Positions 51,877 through 59,711 of a stretch of 64,000 bases of DNA are shown one piece after another. Origin of the DNA: SAR202 cluster bacterium (GTDB lineage Bacteria; Chloroflexota; Dehalococcoidia; Lucifugimonadales; UBA3495); assembly GCA_013204585.1 (NCBI GenBank), contig JABMNL010000037.1, positions 44,409-108,408 of the forward strand, in the 5' to 3' direction. Under the pieces are notes generated by a model that was not told the DNA's origin, searched no databases, and saw nothing but the letters and a program-made list of their open reading frames with translations. Each line of letters starts with the position of its first letter. Within the stretch, counting starts at the first letter, position 1. The translations under genes and the position numbers were made by a program.

Positions 51877-53228
51877 TGACCACAACCCGGCCCGGCGCTG
51901 CGGGAACTGGCGAAGACCACTTCCAGTCCCACTACATCCCGAATACCACTGACGAACAAGCCGAGATGCTGGCTGCATTGGGCATCAACTCCATTGACCA
52001 GCTTTTCGCCGATATTCCGGCCGAGTTTCGCAACCCGACCCTAAACCTGCCTACTCCGCTGTCCGAACTTGAGATACAGCGTGAATTAGGCGGCATGGCG
52101 GCCAAGAACCGCCCCTTGGGTAGTGGGCCTTCGTTCTTGGGAGCCGGTTCTTACAACCACTTTATCCCCGCCATCGTAAAATCGTTGATAACCCGTGGCG
52201 AGTTCATCACCGCCTATACGCCATACCAGGCTGAAGCCAGCCAGGGCACCCTGCAGGTTATCTACGAGTTCCAAACACTAATATGCAACCTCTACGACAT
52301 GGAGGTGGCCAACGCTGGCATGTATGACGGAGCGACCAGCCTGGCCGAGGCCGCATTGATGGCCTGTCGCGTGACCAAGCGAGGAAAAGTCGCCTTAGCC
52401 GACACCGTTTCTCCGGCCTATTCCGCCGTGATTCGCACCTACTGTCAATCCCAAGATATTGTAGTTGAGACCGTTAACCCATCTGCGCCTGCCTTGGACG
52501 ACCAAACCGCTTGCTTGGTGCTGCAATACCCCAATTATTTCGGGTACATCGAAGACCTGCAATCACTGGTGGACACCGCTCATCAACAGGGCGCATTGGC
52601 GGTGGTTTCCTGCGACCCAACGGCAATGGGCATGTTTCAAACTCCCGGCCACTACGGGGCCGACATTGTCACCGGCGAAGGACAGCCCCTAGGAATACCG
52701 CCTAGCTACGGTGGGCCGTATGTCGGCCTGTTCGCCACTAAGCAACAATACATCCGGCAGATGCCCAGTCGGCTCTCGGGTCGTACTGTGGACAAGAACG
52801 GCAAGATTGGCTACGTTCTCACCCTCCAAACCCGGGAACAGCACATACGCCGCGAGCGGGCCACGTCCAACATCTGCACCAACGAGGCACTCTACGCCTT
52901 AGCATCCACCGTCTACCTATCGGCCATGGGCAAACAAGGTATGCGCCAAGTCGCCGAATTGTGCTACCACAAGGCCCATTACGCAGCGTCTCAAATTAGC
53001 GACCTACCAGGCTATAGCCTTCCTATTTCCAGCCCCTTCTTCCAGGAGTTCGTTATCCAGTGCCCCGTCGCCCCGGCCGAGATTAACCGAAAATTGATGG
53101 AAAAGAACATCCTGGGCGGTTTGGACGTGAGTAATCAAATGGCCAACGGCATGCTGCTCTGCGTGACTGAAGTGAGCATCAAAGAGGACATTGACGCCTT
53201 GGTGGCAGCCCTGGCGGAGTTCAAGTAA
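51876..53228 (+). CDS. gcvPA: Glycine dehydrogenase (decarboxylating) subunit 1
   Basis: The 450-residue N-terminal half of the P protein belongs to a two-subunit enzyme. Characteristic blocks are HYIPNTTDEQAEMLAALG, GAGSYNHFIPAIVKSL, FITAYTPYQAEASQGTLQ and MYDGATSLAEAALMACR. It carries the catalytic fold without the PLP lysine, which sits on GcvPB. Its start and stop overlap gcvH and gcvPB as TAATG, so stoichiometric translation is likely. Confidence 0.96.
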   Translation: MTTTRPGAAGTGEDHFQSHYIPNTTDEQAEMLAALGINSIDQLFADIPAEFRNPTLNLPTPLSELEIQRELGGMAAKNRPLGSGPSFLGAGSYNHFIPAIVKSLITRGEFITAYTPYQAEASQGTLQVIYEFQTLICNLYDMEVANAGMYDGATSLAEAALMACRVTKRGKVALADTVSPAYSAVIRTYCQSQDIVVETVNPSAPALDDQTACLVLQYPNYFGYIEDLQSLVDTAHQQGALAVVSCDPTAMGMFQTPGHYGADIVTGEGQPLGIPPSYGGPYVGLFATKQQYIRQMPSRLSGRTVDKNGKIGYVLTLQTREQHIRRERATSNICTNEALYALASTVYLSAMGKQGMRQVAELCYHKAHYAASQISDLPGYSLPISSPFFQEFVIQCPVAPAEINRKLMEKNILGGLDVSNQMANGMLLCVTEVSIKEDIDALVAALAEFK

Positions 53229-54694
53229 TGAAGCAAGGCGGCAACAGGCAAACAGAAAAACTGCTGATGCAACGGAGCGTGCCGGGCCGAGTGGGTGCCG
53301 TGTTGCCAGACTTGGACGTTCCAGCCCAGCCGCTACCCGACGACGCCCTTCTGCGGAACGAACTACCGCTGCCCGAGGTTTCGGAGCCAGAAGTAGTCCA
53401 GTACTTCACTGGGCTCAGCCAATTGAACTTCTCCATCGACACCCATTTCTATCCCTTGGGCAGTTGCACCATGAAGTACAACCCCAAGATTAACGACGAA
53501 GTGGCCTTCCAGCCCGGGTTCGCTGGCATTCACCCCTTGCAGCCCATCGAGCAATCCCAGGGCGCACTGGAGCTACTACACAAGCTACAGGGATTCTTGG
53601 GCGAAATTACCGGCCTGCCCGCAGTGAGCCTGGCCACACTGGCCGGTGCCCACGGGGAATTGGGCGGCATGCTAATGATTCGGGCCCATCACCTGGCCAA
53701 CGGTGACACCGGCCGCAGAAAGGTTGCCATCCCAGACAGCGCCCACGGCACCAACCCGGCGTCGGCCGCCATGGCTGGCTTCGAAGTCGTGGAGTTGGCC
53801 TCGGACAAGGACGGCAACGTCGATTTAGACGGCCTGCGCGCAGTCGCCGGTCCCGACTTAGCTGGCGTAATGATTACCTTGCCCAGCACTCTGGGCCTGT
53901 TCGACACCAACATCGTCGAGGTCTGCCGAATAGTCCACGAGGCGGGCGGACTGGTCTACGGCGACGGCGCCAACATGAACGCCCTGTTGGGTCGTGTGAA
54001 GCTGGGCGACCTGGGCTTTGACGTGGCGCACTTGAACCTGCACAAGACCTTCAGCACCCCCCACGGCGGCGGCGGACCCGGAGCCGGTCCGGTCTGCACC
54101 ACCAGTCAGTTGGCCCCCTATCTGGCGGCCCCTATCGTGACCAAACGGGGTGAATCGTTCGAGTTATCGACACCCGAGAAGAGCATCGGGAAGCTGAGCG
54201 GCTTCCACGGCAACTTCGGTGTGTTGGTACGCGCTTACACCTACATCCGCACCTTGGGCGACGCGGGAATCAAGTCCATCAGCGGTAACGCGGTACTGAA
54301 CGCCAACTACATGATGAACGAGCTGAAGGGCACCTATCACCTGCCCTATGACCGGACGTGTATGCACGAGGCGGTGTTCTCCGCCGACCTACAAAAGGAA
54401 CGGGGTTCCAGCGGCCTGGAAATTGCCAAGCGGTTATTGGATTACGGTTTCCACGCGCCGACCATGTACTTCCCGCTCATCGTCCACGAAGCGCTAATGA
54501 TTGAGCCAACAGAATCAGAGACCAAGGAAACCATTGACGCGTTCATCCAGGCGCTGATTGACATCGACCGCGAAGTCACCGAGGACACCCAGTTGGTGAA
54601 CAATGCGCCCCATACCACGCCGGTGGCCAGGCTGGACGAAGCCCGAGCGGCCCGTCAGCCCGACCTACGCTGGCAACCGGATGCAGCGGACTAA
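53228..54694 (+). CDS. gcvPB: Glycine dehydrogenase (decarboxylating) subunit 2
   Basis: The 488-residue PLP-bearing half of the P protein has the cofactor lysine in AHLNLHKTFSTPHGGGGPG. Other blocks are FYPLGSCTMKYNPKIN and IPDSAHGTNPASAAMAGFE. With GcvPA it decarboxylates glycine and loads the aminomethyl group on GcvH. The stop is 3 bases from the end of the convergent dehydrogenase gene, with no terminator between them. GcvL is not in the window. Confidence 0.97.
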   Translation: MKQGGNRQTEKLLMQRSVPGRVGAVLPDLDVPAQPLPDDALLRNELPLPEVSEPEVVQYFTGLSQLNFSIDTHFYPLGSCTMKYNPKINDEVAFQPGFAGIHPLQPIEQSQGALELLHKLQGFLGEITGLPAVSLATLAGAHGELGGMLMIRAHHLANGDTGRRKVAIPDSAHGTNPASAAMAGFEVVELASDKDGNVDLDGLRAVAGPDLAGVMITLPSTLGLFDTNIVEVCRIVHEAGGLVYGDGANMNALLGRVKLGDLGFDVAHLNLHKTFSTPHGGGGPGAGPVCTTSQLAPYLAAPIVTKRGESFELSTPEKSIGKLSGFHGNFGVLVRAYTYIRTLGDAGIKSISGNAVLNANYMMNELKGTYHLPYDRTCMHEAVFSADLQKERGSSGLEIAKRLLDYGFHAPTMYFPLIVHEALMIEPTESETKETIDAFIQALIDIDREVTEDTQLVNNAPHTTPVARLDEARAARQPDLRWQPDAAD

Positions 54695-54697
54695 CTT

Positions 54698-55633
54698 CTA
54701 GGCGTTCTTCTCGGCGTCCAATACCGCTTTCAGGACTTCTTCGTCCACCCGCACTTCCACTCCGGCACGCTCTTCCTGCAGCAACATTGCCACGCGGGAG
54801 TCACGGTTGCCCCAACCACGGTTGATGGCTTCGGTCATCTCCGCAAGGGCCATGTTGGCCAAGCGCATGGGGACATCAAACTCTCGTCCCACAGAAACGG
54901 CCAAATCCACGTCTTTGCGGGCCAAATTTAAGGCGAAGTCCGGCGGATCGAACTTGCCGGGGAGCAGGTGTTCGGCCAGACCCTCAAAGGTTCCGCGTCG
55001 TCCTTGTGCACCCTTGCGAACTGCCTGCCACAATGCCAGAGGCTCGACGCCAGCCTTAACGCCCATGGTGAACACCTCAGCCAGGGCCGCCTGGACGACG
55101 TAGCCGGTGCAGTTGTGCACCAACTTGGCAATTGCACCACAGCCGATGGGGCCAACGTAGTAGGCCTGGTTGCCAATGGCGTCCAACACCGGCTTACAGC
55201 GGTCAAACACAGCTTTGTCTCCGCCGACCCAGATGGCCAAGTTGCGGCTGGCCGCGCCCTTGGGGCCACCGCTCACCGGGGCATCTAAAACATCGATTCC
55301 CCGCGCCGCAACCTCAGCGTGAATCTTCCGAATCATGCTTGGCGTGCTGGTGCTCAGGTCGAAGTAGACCTTACCCGCGCTCATGCCTTCCATGATGCCC
55401 GACTCGCCCAGGGCGACAGCCTCGACTTGGGTGGGGCCAGGTAGCGAGGTGAAAACAATCTCCGATTGCTCTGCTACTTCTTTCGGAGTGTCAGCCCAAG
55501 TCGCGCCAGCTTCCAAGTGCCGCGTGGCTGAAGCCGGGTTGATGTCATGGACAACCAACTCATTGCCGCCGTCCAGGGCGTTATAGGCCATATGGCCGCC
55601 CATGGTGCCCAGCCCGATAAATCCTACCTTCAT
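54698..55633 (-). CDS. NAD(P)-dependent beta-hydroxyacid dehydrogenase (3-hydroxyisobutyrate dehydrogenase family)
   Basis: The 311-residue protein is a standard member: cofactor motif VGFIGLGTMGGHMA at the N-terminus, substrate motif DAPVSGGPKGAAS, and the catalytic-lysine helix GPIGCGAIAKLVHNC. Possible substrates are 3-hydroxyisobutyrate, tartronate semialdehyde or related acids. The start is ATG 55633, preceded by three tandem GGAGG units. It is convergent with gcvPB. Confidence 0.92.
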   Translation of the reverse strand: MKVGFIGLGTMGGHMAYNALDGGNELVVHDINPASATRHLEAGATWADTPKEVAEQSEIVFTSLPGPTQVEAVALGESGIMEGMSAGKVYFDLSTSTPSMIRKIHAEVAARGIDVLDAPVSGGPKGAASRNLAIWVGGDKAVFDRCKPVLDAIGNQAYYVGPIGCGAIAKLVHNCTGYVVQAALAEVFTMGVKAGVEPLALWQAVRKGAQGRRGTFEGLAEHLLPGKFDPPDFALNLARKDVDLAVSVGREFDVPMRLANMALAEMTEAINRGWGNRDSRVAMLLQEERAGVEVRVDEEVLKAVLDAEKNA

Positions 55634-55669
55634 ATCGTGTCCTCCGGTTAGGCCTCCGTTCAGGCCTCC
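55634..55669 (-). repeat. Triplicated 12-bp Shine-Dalgarno unit
   Basis: On the minus strand three 12-base units each start with GGAGG: GGAGGCCTGAAC, GGAGGCCTAACC, GGAGGACACGAT, followed directly by the ATG at 55633. The unit next to the ATG is the functional spacing (7 bases). Confidence 0.85.
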
Positions 55670-55748
55670 GCGTCGGGTGTTACCCGCGCCTAATTATTGC
55701 CGATTCAGCGGGGCATAACATAACACAGCCAGGCTCAGCTAGACTACC

Positions 55749-55778
55749 TGAGCCGCGCTCCTAACTGTGAGGTAGAAT
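55749..55778 (+). promoter_or_regulatory. Possible promoter of the double hot-dog gene
   Basis: CTGAGC (55749-55754) and TAGAAT (55773-55778) have an 18-base spacer, 50 bases before the ATG. Only the -10 is convincing. Confidence 0.28.
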
Positions 55779-55828
55779 GAGGCTAGCAGCCTGCAAGCTA
55801 AATGCCTGAATGGAATTGGAGAACAACC

Positions 55829-56806
55829 ATGTTGGACCAACAAGAGAAACTATGGGACTTCGACGCGGTGGAAGCCGGTCAGGTCGGGAACGAAACGGTC
55901 GTGGAAATCACCGCTGAGAATATCGCTGAATACGCGCGGGTCTCGCTAAACCAAAACCCCTTCTACCAGGCGGGTGGCAGCGACTTGGTCGCACAACCCA
56001 CCATGATCATGACCTACGCCCCATTACTTAGGGACGAAATAGCCTCAGCCAACGGTTTCGTGGCCCTGGAACGCTCGAAGACTGCCCGGCGGCAGACGCC
56101 CTTCGCCAAGTGCGAGGCGCATTGGTATCAGCCAGTTGTGCCCGGTGACACCATTACCGGACGGCGGCGAGTGCTGGAGAAGTACGAGCGCCGGGGCAGC
56201 AAGTTCGTGACCTTCCGGGTTGAGGCCATCAACCAACGGGGCGAAAAAGCCGCCGAGTACGACTACACCTGCATCTTTGAGTACGCCAAAGGACAACGTG
56301 AAGTGCCAGCTAAGGCGGACGGCACTCAGCCTGATGTAGCGGCGGAAGCTCCCAAGTCTGGAAATGGCAAGTTGTTGGACTTTTCTGGAGGGTCGATTGG
56401 CGACACATTGGCCGAATTGAGCATCACCGAAAGCCAGGAAATCATGAACCGGAAGAACGACTTCCGACTGGCGGGCCGCCCCAGCGACAGCAACATCCAC
56501 ACCGATGAGGAATTCGCCAAGCAGAACATCTTCGGCAGCACCACCAACTCCGGCCCCGCCACCATGTCTTATGTAAACCAGATGCTGGAGCTTTCTTTCC
56601 CGGTTACCAGTTTCTACGCTGGCGGCAGTCTACTGATGCGGGCCATCACGCCGTTCCGGGGCGGCGACACGGTCACATTCCAAGGCGAGATAACGGGCAA
56701 ACGCGAGGACGGTGGGGAAAAAGTGCTGGAATGCCGGGTTAAGGGGATTAACCAACGTGGGGAGTTGGTGTGTTTGTCGAATGCGGTGTTGGTGGTGGAG
56801 AGATAG
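55829..56806 (+). CDS. Double hot-dog MaoC-like dehydratase
   Basis: The 325-residue protein has two hot-dog halves. The first (about 15-155) is FAS1-dehydratase-like, with RQTPFAKCEAHWYQPVVPGD. The second (about 190-325) is MaoC-like, with FRLAGRPSDSNIHTDEEFAKQ where the D/N..H hydratase loop lies, and SFYAGGSLLMRAITPFRGGD. The fused form is the one-chain equivalent of the gene pair at 26196-27134. ATG 55829 is used (GGAGA six bases upstream). It probably hydrates or dehydrates an acyl-CoA; substrate unknown. Confidence 0.85.
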   Translation: MLDQQEKLWDFDAVEAGQVGNETVVEITAENIAEYARVSLNQNPFYQAGGSDLVAQPTMIMTYAPLLRDEIASANGFVALERSKTARRQTPFAKCEAHWYQPVVPGDTITGRRRVLEKYERRGSKFVTFRVEAINQRGEKAAEYDYTCIFEYAKGQREVPAKADGTQPDVAAEAPKSGNGKLLDFSGGSIGDTLAELSITESQEIMNRKNDFRLAGRPSDSNIHTDEEFAKQNIFGSTTNSGPATMSYVNQMLELSFPVTSFYAGGSLLMRAITPFRGGDTVTFQGEITGKREDGGEKVLECRVKGINQRGELVCLSNAVLVVER

Positions 56807-56809
56807 CGC

Positions 56810-56999
56810 CTAGTGTAACAATCGAATCAATCGCAATCGGTCCCCATCGTCAAAATGGCTGCGTACCGCGTCCTGCGCCATTATTCTTAGCTTCTCAAGA
56901 GAGTCAGCTTGCGTATATATGGACTCGCCAAGGGGCCTTAGCTTCGTAGCCTCTCTCAGGCGATTCTTCCACCACAAAAATGATTTCACTTGCACTCAT
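56810..56999 (-). pseudogene. Frameshifted HicB-like small gene
   Basis: From ATG 56999 the minus strand encodes SASEIIFVVEESPERGYEAKA. After a one-base excess in the run of four G (56932-56935, plus strand), the next frame continues LGESIYTQADSLEKL, RIMAQDAVRSHFDDGD and RLIRLLH to the stop. Together the two frames read as one HicB-like protein of about 60-70 residues, whose family members normally continue RLHFVRDE at the end. So there is one internal frameshift, and the C-terminus is also cut. It follows hicB on the same strand and is likely a decaying antitoxin-type gene. Confidence 0.75.
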
Positions 57000-57021
57000 G
57001 GTCCGTTTCTCAGAATTCCCA

Positions 57022-57234
57022 CTACGCCGAAACGTTTACCATTTCAGTCCACGTCCCAGGCTCTGGAATCGCCTCTTCCGATTCGCGCAGTCCCTCCAAG
57101 TGGAATTCGATTGCCTCACGAATCAAACGTTCTGTGTCTTCCCGTGATTTACCGGCGGCTACGCAGCCAGGTAAGTCGGGCACATAAGCGGACCAGCCCG
57201 TGGCTGTCTGCTCGTAAACGACAATGTAGGTCAT
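57022..57234 (-). CDS. hicB: HicB-family antitoxin
   Basis: The 70-residue protein has the HicB partial RNase H-like fold: YIVVYEQTATGWSAYVPDLP, GCVAAGKSREDTERLIREAI and EFHLEGLRESEEAIP. There is no C-terminal DNA-binding domain, so it is the short form. It neutralises HicA. Its ATG overlaps the end of hicA by four bases, the normal arrangement of a hicAB operon. Confidence 0.92.
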   Translation of the reverse strand: MTYIVVYEQTATGWSAYVPDLPGCVAAGKSREDTERLIREAIEFHLEGLRESEEAIPEPGTWTEMVNVSA

Positions 57235-57434
57235 TCTTTTTCCTCTCTTGCCAGACCCGCTTGTTTCATAATGCTACTCCATGTGCCCGGAGCAACGTCC
57301 CTATTGCTATTGCCCGCTATAGTCACAATGCCGGTTTTGCTTGGGTGTTTGTACTGACGGTGGCTACCTTTCGTTCTCGCCAGAAACCAGCCATCGCGTT
57401 CGACCAGCCGGATGGCCTCTCTAACTTTCGGCAC
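57231..57434 (-). CDS. hicA: HicA-family mRNA interferase toxin
   Basis: The 67-residue dsRBD-like toxin has the pattern KVREAIRLVERDGWFLART, then the active-site His in KGSHRQYKHPSK, and the beta strand GIVTIAGNSN. HicA cleaves mRNA in translation-independent fashion, and its His is required. The start codon is GTG at 57434 with no clear ribosome-binding site. All catalytic features look intact, so the module should be active. Confidence 0.92.
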   Translation of the reverse strand: MPKVREAIRLVERDGWFLARTKGSHRQYKHPSKTGIVTIAGNSNRDVAPGTWSSIMKQAGLAREEKE

Positions 57435-57499
57435 AGCTACGTCCGGCCATCGGAACCTGCCTTACCATCGTTTCAGCGATATCTTAAATTCTATCATCC

Positions 57500-57922
57500 C
57501 TACCGCAGCATCCCGTAGACCCGCTCGGGTTTAACCAGCACTATTACTGCGTCTTGTTTGACCATGGCTTGGTCGTATTCTTCCCAGTCAGGGTGGTCTT
57601 TGTCTCCGCAGGCACGAAATACCTCCTGCAACGCGACGCGCATCTTCTCCGGGTCGGTGTTCCGGTAGTCCATTAGCGTGGCTTGGCCCTCGACCACGCC
57701 AAAGCTGCGCCAAGTGTCAGTTACCGACATGACCGTGCATCGGGGGTCTTTCCTTAGGTTGCGCGCTTTGGCAGATTTGCCGTTCACTATCACGAAGGCG
57801 GCGTTGCCTTGGTAAGCGCCGCAGACAACAATACTGGAATGACCAGCGCCGTTGGCTTGGAATGTAGTAATCACACCTCGGTGGTTCTTTTCGAAATGGG
57901 GGCGAACGTCTTCAAATTCCAC
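57500..57922 (-). CDS. PPOX-class F420-dependent oxidoreductase-like protein
   Basis: The 140-residue split-barrel protein has HFEKNHRGVITTFQANG, GNAAFVIVNGKSAKARNLRK, DPRCTVMSVTDTWRSFGVVE and GQATLMDYRNTDPEKM. This agrees with the Rv1155/TIGR03618-type PPOX family, members of which bind F420. Together with LLM proteins elsewhere in the window this may hint at F420 use, but no F420 biosynthesis gene is present here. The start is GTG. Confidence 0.85.
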   Translation of the reverse strand: MEFEDVRPHFEKNHRGVITTFQANGAGHSSIVVCGAYQGNAAFVIVNGKSAKARNLRKDPRCTVMSVTDTWRSFGVVEGQATLMDYRNTDPEKMRVALQEVFRACGDKDHPDWEEYDQAMVKQDAVIVLVKPERVYGMLR

Positions 57923-58029
57923 TAGTTGACCTCACTCGGTGTTTGTTTGTAGGGGTTCTGAACCCGCTTCTGGTATACCATATTAGGCGGTAAAACCGCA
58001 TTGTATGAATGCATTCAGGGGATGTGAAC

Positions 58030-58842
58030 GTGGAATATCGACTGTTGGGCGGTACGAGTCAGCGGGTTTCTGAAATTGGCCTTGGCACGTGGAAGTATAA
58101 AGGTGGGGCCGAGCCTTTGCAGAAGGGCATAGACCTAGGCGCTAACCTCATCGACACCGCCGAGATGTACCGAACCGAAGACGCTGTGGGCGCTGCCATC
58201 AAGGGCCGACGCGACAAGGTGTTTCTCGCCACCAAGGTCTCTGGCAATCACCTGGGCTACGATACCGTGCTGAAGGCCGCAGAAACCAGCCTGCGCCTCT
58301 TAAACGACAACGTCATCGACCTCTATCAGATCCATTGGTCCAACAGCGGTGTGCCCATTCACGAGACGATGCGGGCGATGGAACAGTTGGTAGACCGCGG
58401 CTTGGTGCGCTATATCGGCGTGAGCAACTTCTCAGTAGCCGAACTTAAGGAAGCACAGCAGGCAATGAGCAAATACCCGATAGTCTCGAACCAAGTTCTG
58501 TACAACCTCAAAAAGCGCGATATCGAGCGTGATCTTATCCCCTACTGCGCAGAGAACAACATCACAGTCATCGCCTACACCCCCCTAGCCGACGGCTCTC
58601 TGACGGGAAAGTCCAGATTTCTGCCCGATATCGGACGCTCAATTCTGGAAGGAATCGCCCAAGACCTCGGCAAAACGTCCGCTCAGGTCGCTCTTAACTG
58701 GTGCCTATCCCGGCCCAATATGATTGTCATCCCGAAGAGCAACAGCGTAGCCCGAACAGTGGAAAACTGCGGGGCCTCGGGCTGGTCCCTCACGTCAGAC
58801 CAAGTAGCAACGCTGGATGAAGCCTTTCCTCTTTCGGCCTGA
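58030..58842 (+). CDS. Aldo/keto reductase
   Basis: The 270-residue (beta/alpha)8 NAD(P)H-dependent reductase has a complete tetrad: Asp and Tyr in LIDTAEMY, Lys in FLATKVSG and His in YQIHWSN. Cofactor segments are YIGVSNFSVAEL and MIVIPKSNSVARTVEN. I use GTG 58030 (AGGGGA seven bases upstream), which makes the protein start EYRLLGG as usual. A longer frame from ATG 58009 adds 7 residues. Substrate unknown. Confidence 0.92.
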   Translation: MEYRLLGGTSQRVSEIGLGTWKYKGGAEPLQKGIDLGANLIDTAEMYRTEDAVGAAIKGRRDKVFLATKVSGNHLGYDTVLKAAETSLRLLNDNVIDLYQIHWSNSGVPIHETMRAMEQLVDRGLVRYIGVSNFSVAELKEAQQAMSKYPIVSNQVLYNLKKRDIERDLIPYCAENNITVIAYTPLADGSLTGKSRFLPDIGRSILEGIAQDLGKTSAQVALNWCLSRPNMIVIPKSNSVARTVENCGASGWSLTSDQVATLDEAFPLSA

Positions 58843-58993
58843 TTCTGAAAAGCTATCCTTCGATTTGTAGCCAACCCATACGTGCGAGTTTAATAACTGT
58901 GCGGTTTAGTACTATAGAACCAGCCATAATACTGTATTCGTAATATTTAGTGTCCCGGCTGCAGGTTTTACAGATGTTGATGTCCTTTATTGG

Positions 58994-59020
58994 TTGACAA
59001 AGCTCTGCCACGCCTATAGC
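58994..59020 (+). promoter_or_regulatory. Putative promoter of the tetR-proVW operon
   Basis: Consensus TTGACA (58994-58999) is followed by TATAGC (59015-59020, spacer 15) or TAGCTT (59017-59022, spacer 17). The -10 abuts the palindrome at 59023-59038, the geometry expected for autorepression. Confidence 0.5.
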
Positions 59021-59022
59021 TT

Positions 59023-59038
59023 GTAAGTGGACACTTAC
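59023..59038. promoter_or_regulatory. Putative TetR operator palindrome
   Basis: GTAAGTG and CACTTAC form perfect 7-bp arms around a two-base centre, 24 bases upstream of the TetR start and next to its -10 box. Confidence 0.6.
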
Positions 59039-59061
59039 TTACATAACTTGGTGGTGCGCGC

Positions 59062-59673
59062 TTGGTGCGGCAGACTTCTTCCATACGCAAACAACAAATT
59101 ATCGAAGCCGCCCGTGGCCTGATTACTGAAAAGGGCATGGAGGCCGTGACCATCGACGCAATCGCCGAAGCCGTGGGGCTCAGCGAAGGCGCGATTTATC
59201 GTCACTTCACCAGCAAGCGCGAGATACTTCTCCTCTTAATTGACGACTTAGAGCGTGGCCTGCTCGGCGCGGTCGAAACAGCCCAAAGTGTCGAGCCCAA
59301 CGCCCTCCGCGTCTTGGAGTGCATTCTAGAAACCCACTTGGCCGATGTGGAAGGCTCTCGAGGCGTGTCATTCGTGGTGGTGTCCGGCGCGATGAGTTTT
59401 GAAGGTATCGGCCTGGCAAACCGGGTAAGAGACATGCTAAACCAGTACTTGAAAGCGCTGGAAGGCGTGATGCAGCGGGGAGTCGATGAAGGGGCTTTTC
59501 ACTCGCATCTAGACGTAGAAGCAGCAGCCGTCACTTTTTTCGGGATAATTCAAAGTACCGCCACCATCTGGGCTCTCAGTGGCTACAGTTGGTCTTTGGA
59601 CCAGTGGCGCACACAAATTTTAGAGATCTACAAAAACGGGGTGGCAGCGACCCTCGAAAAAACGACCAATTGA
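59062..59673 (+). CDS. TetR-family transcriptional regulator
   Basis: The 203-residue regulator has the N-terminal helix-turn-helix at about 12-55 (RKQQIIEAARGLITEKG, TIDAIAEAVGLSEGAIYRHF) and an all-helical ligand domain with a conserved-looking C-terminus (AVTFFGIIQSTATIWAL). It starts with TTG. It is followed 38 bases later by the betaine-type transporter ATPase with no terminator between, so it probably controls proVW as well as itself through the palindrome upstream. Confidence 0.9.
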   Translation: MVRQTSSIRKQQIIEAARGLITEKGMEAVTIDAIAEAVGLSEGAIYRHFTSKREILLLLIDDLERGLLGAVETAQSVEPNALRVLECILETHLADVEGSRGVSFVVVSGAMSFEGIGLANRVRDMLNQYLKALEGVMQRGVDEGAFHSHLDVEAAAVTFFGIIQSTATIWALSGYSWSLDQWRTQILEIYKNGVAATLEKTTN

Positions 59674-59711
59674 CCAACCCCTGCACCGGGTGCCCAACAG
59701 GAGGAACATCT

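Noticed and set aside
56919..57518. 199-codon plus-strand frame opposite hicAB
   Set aside because: It is antisense to the clearly recognisable hicA and hicB genes and has no family features.
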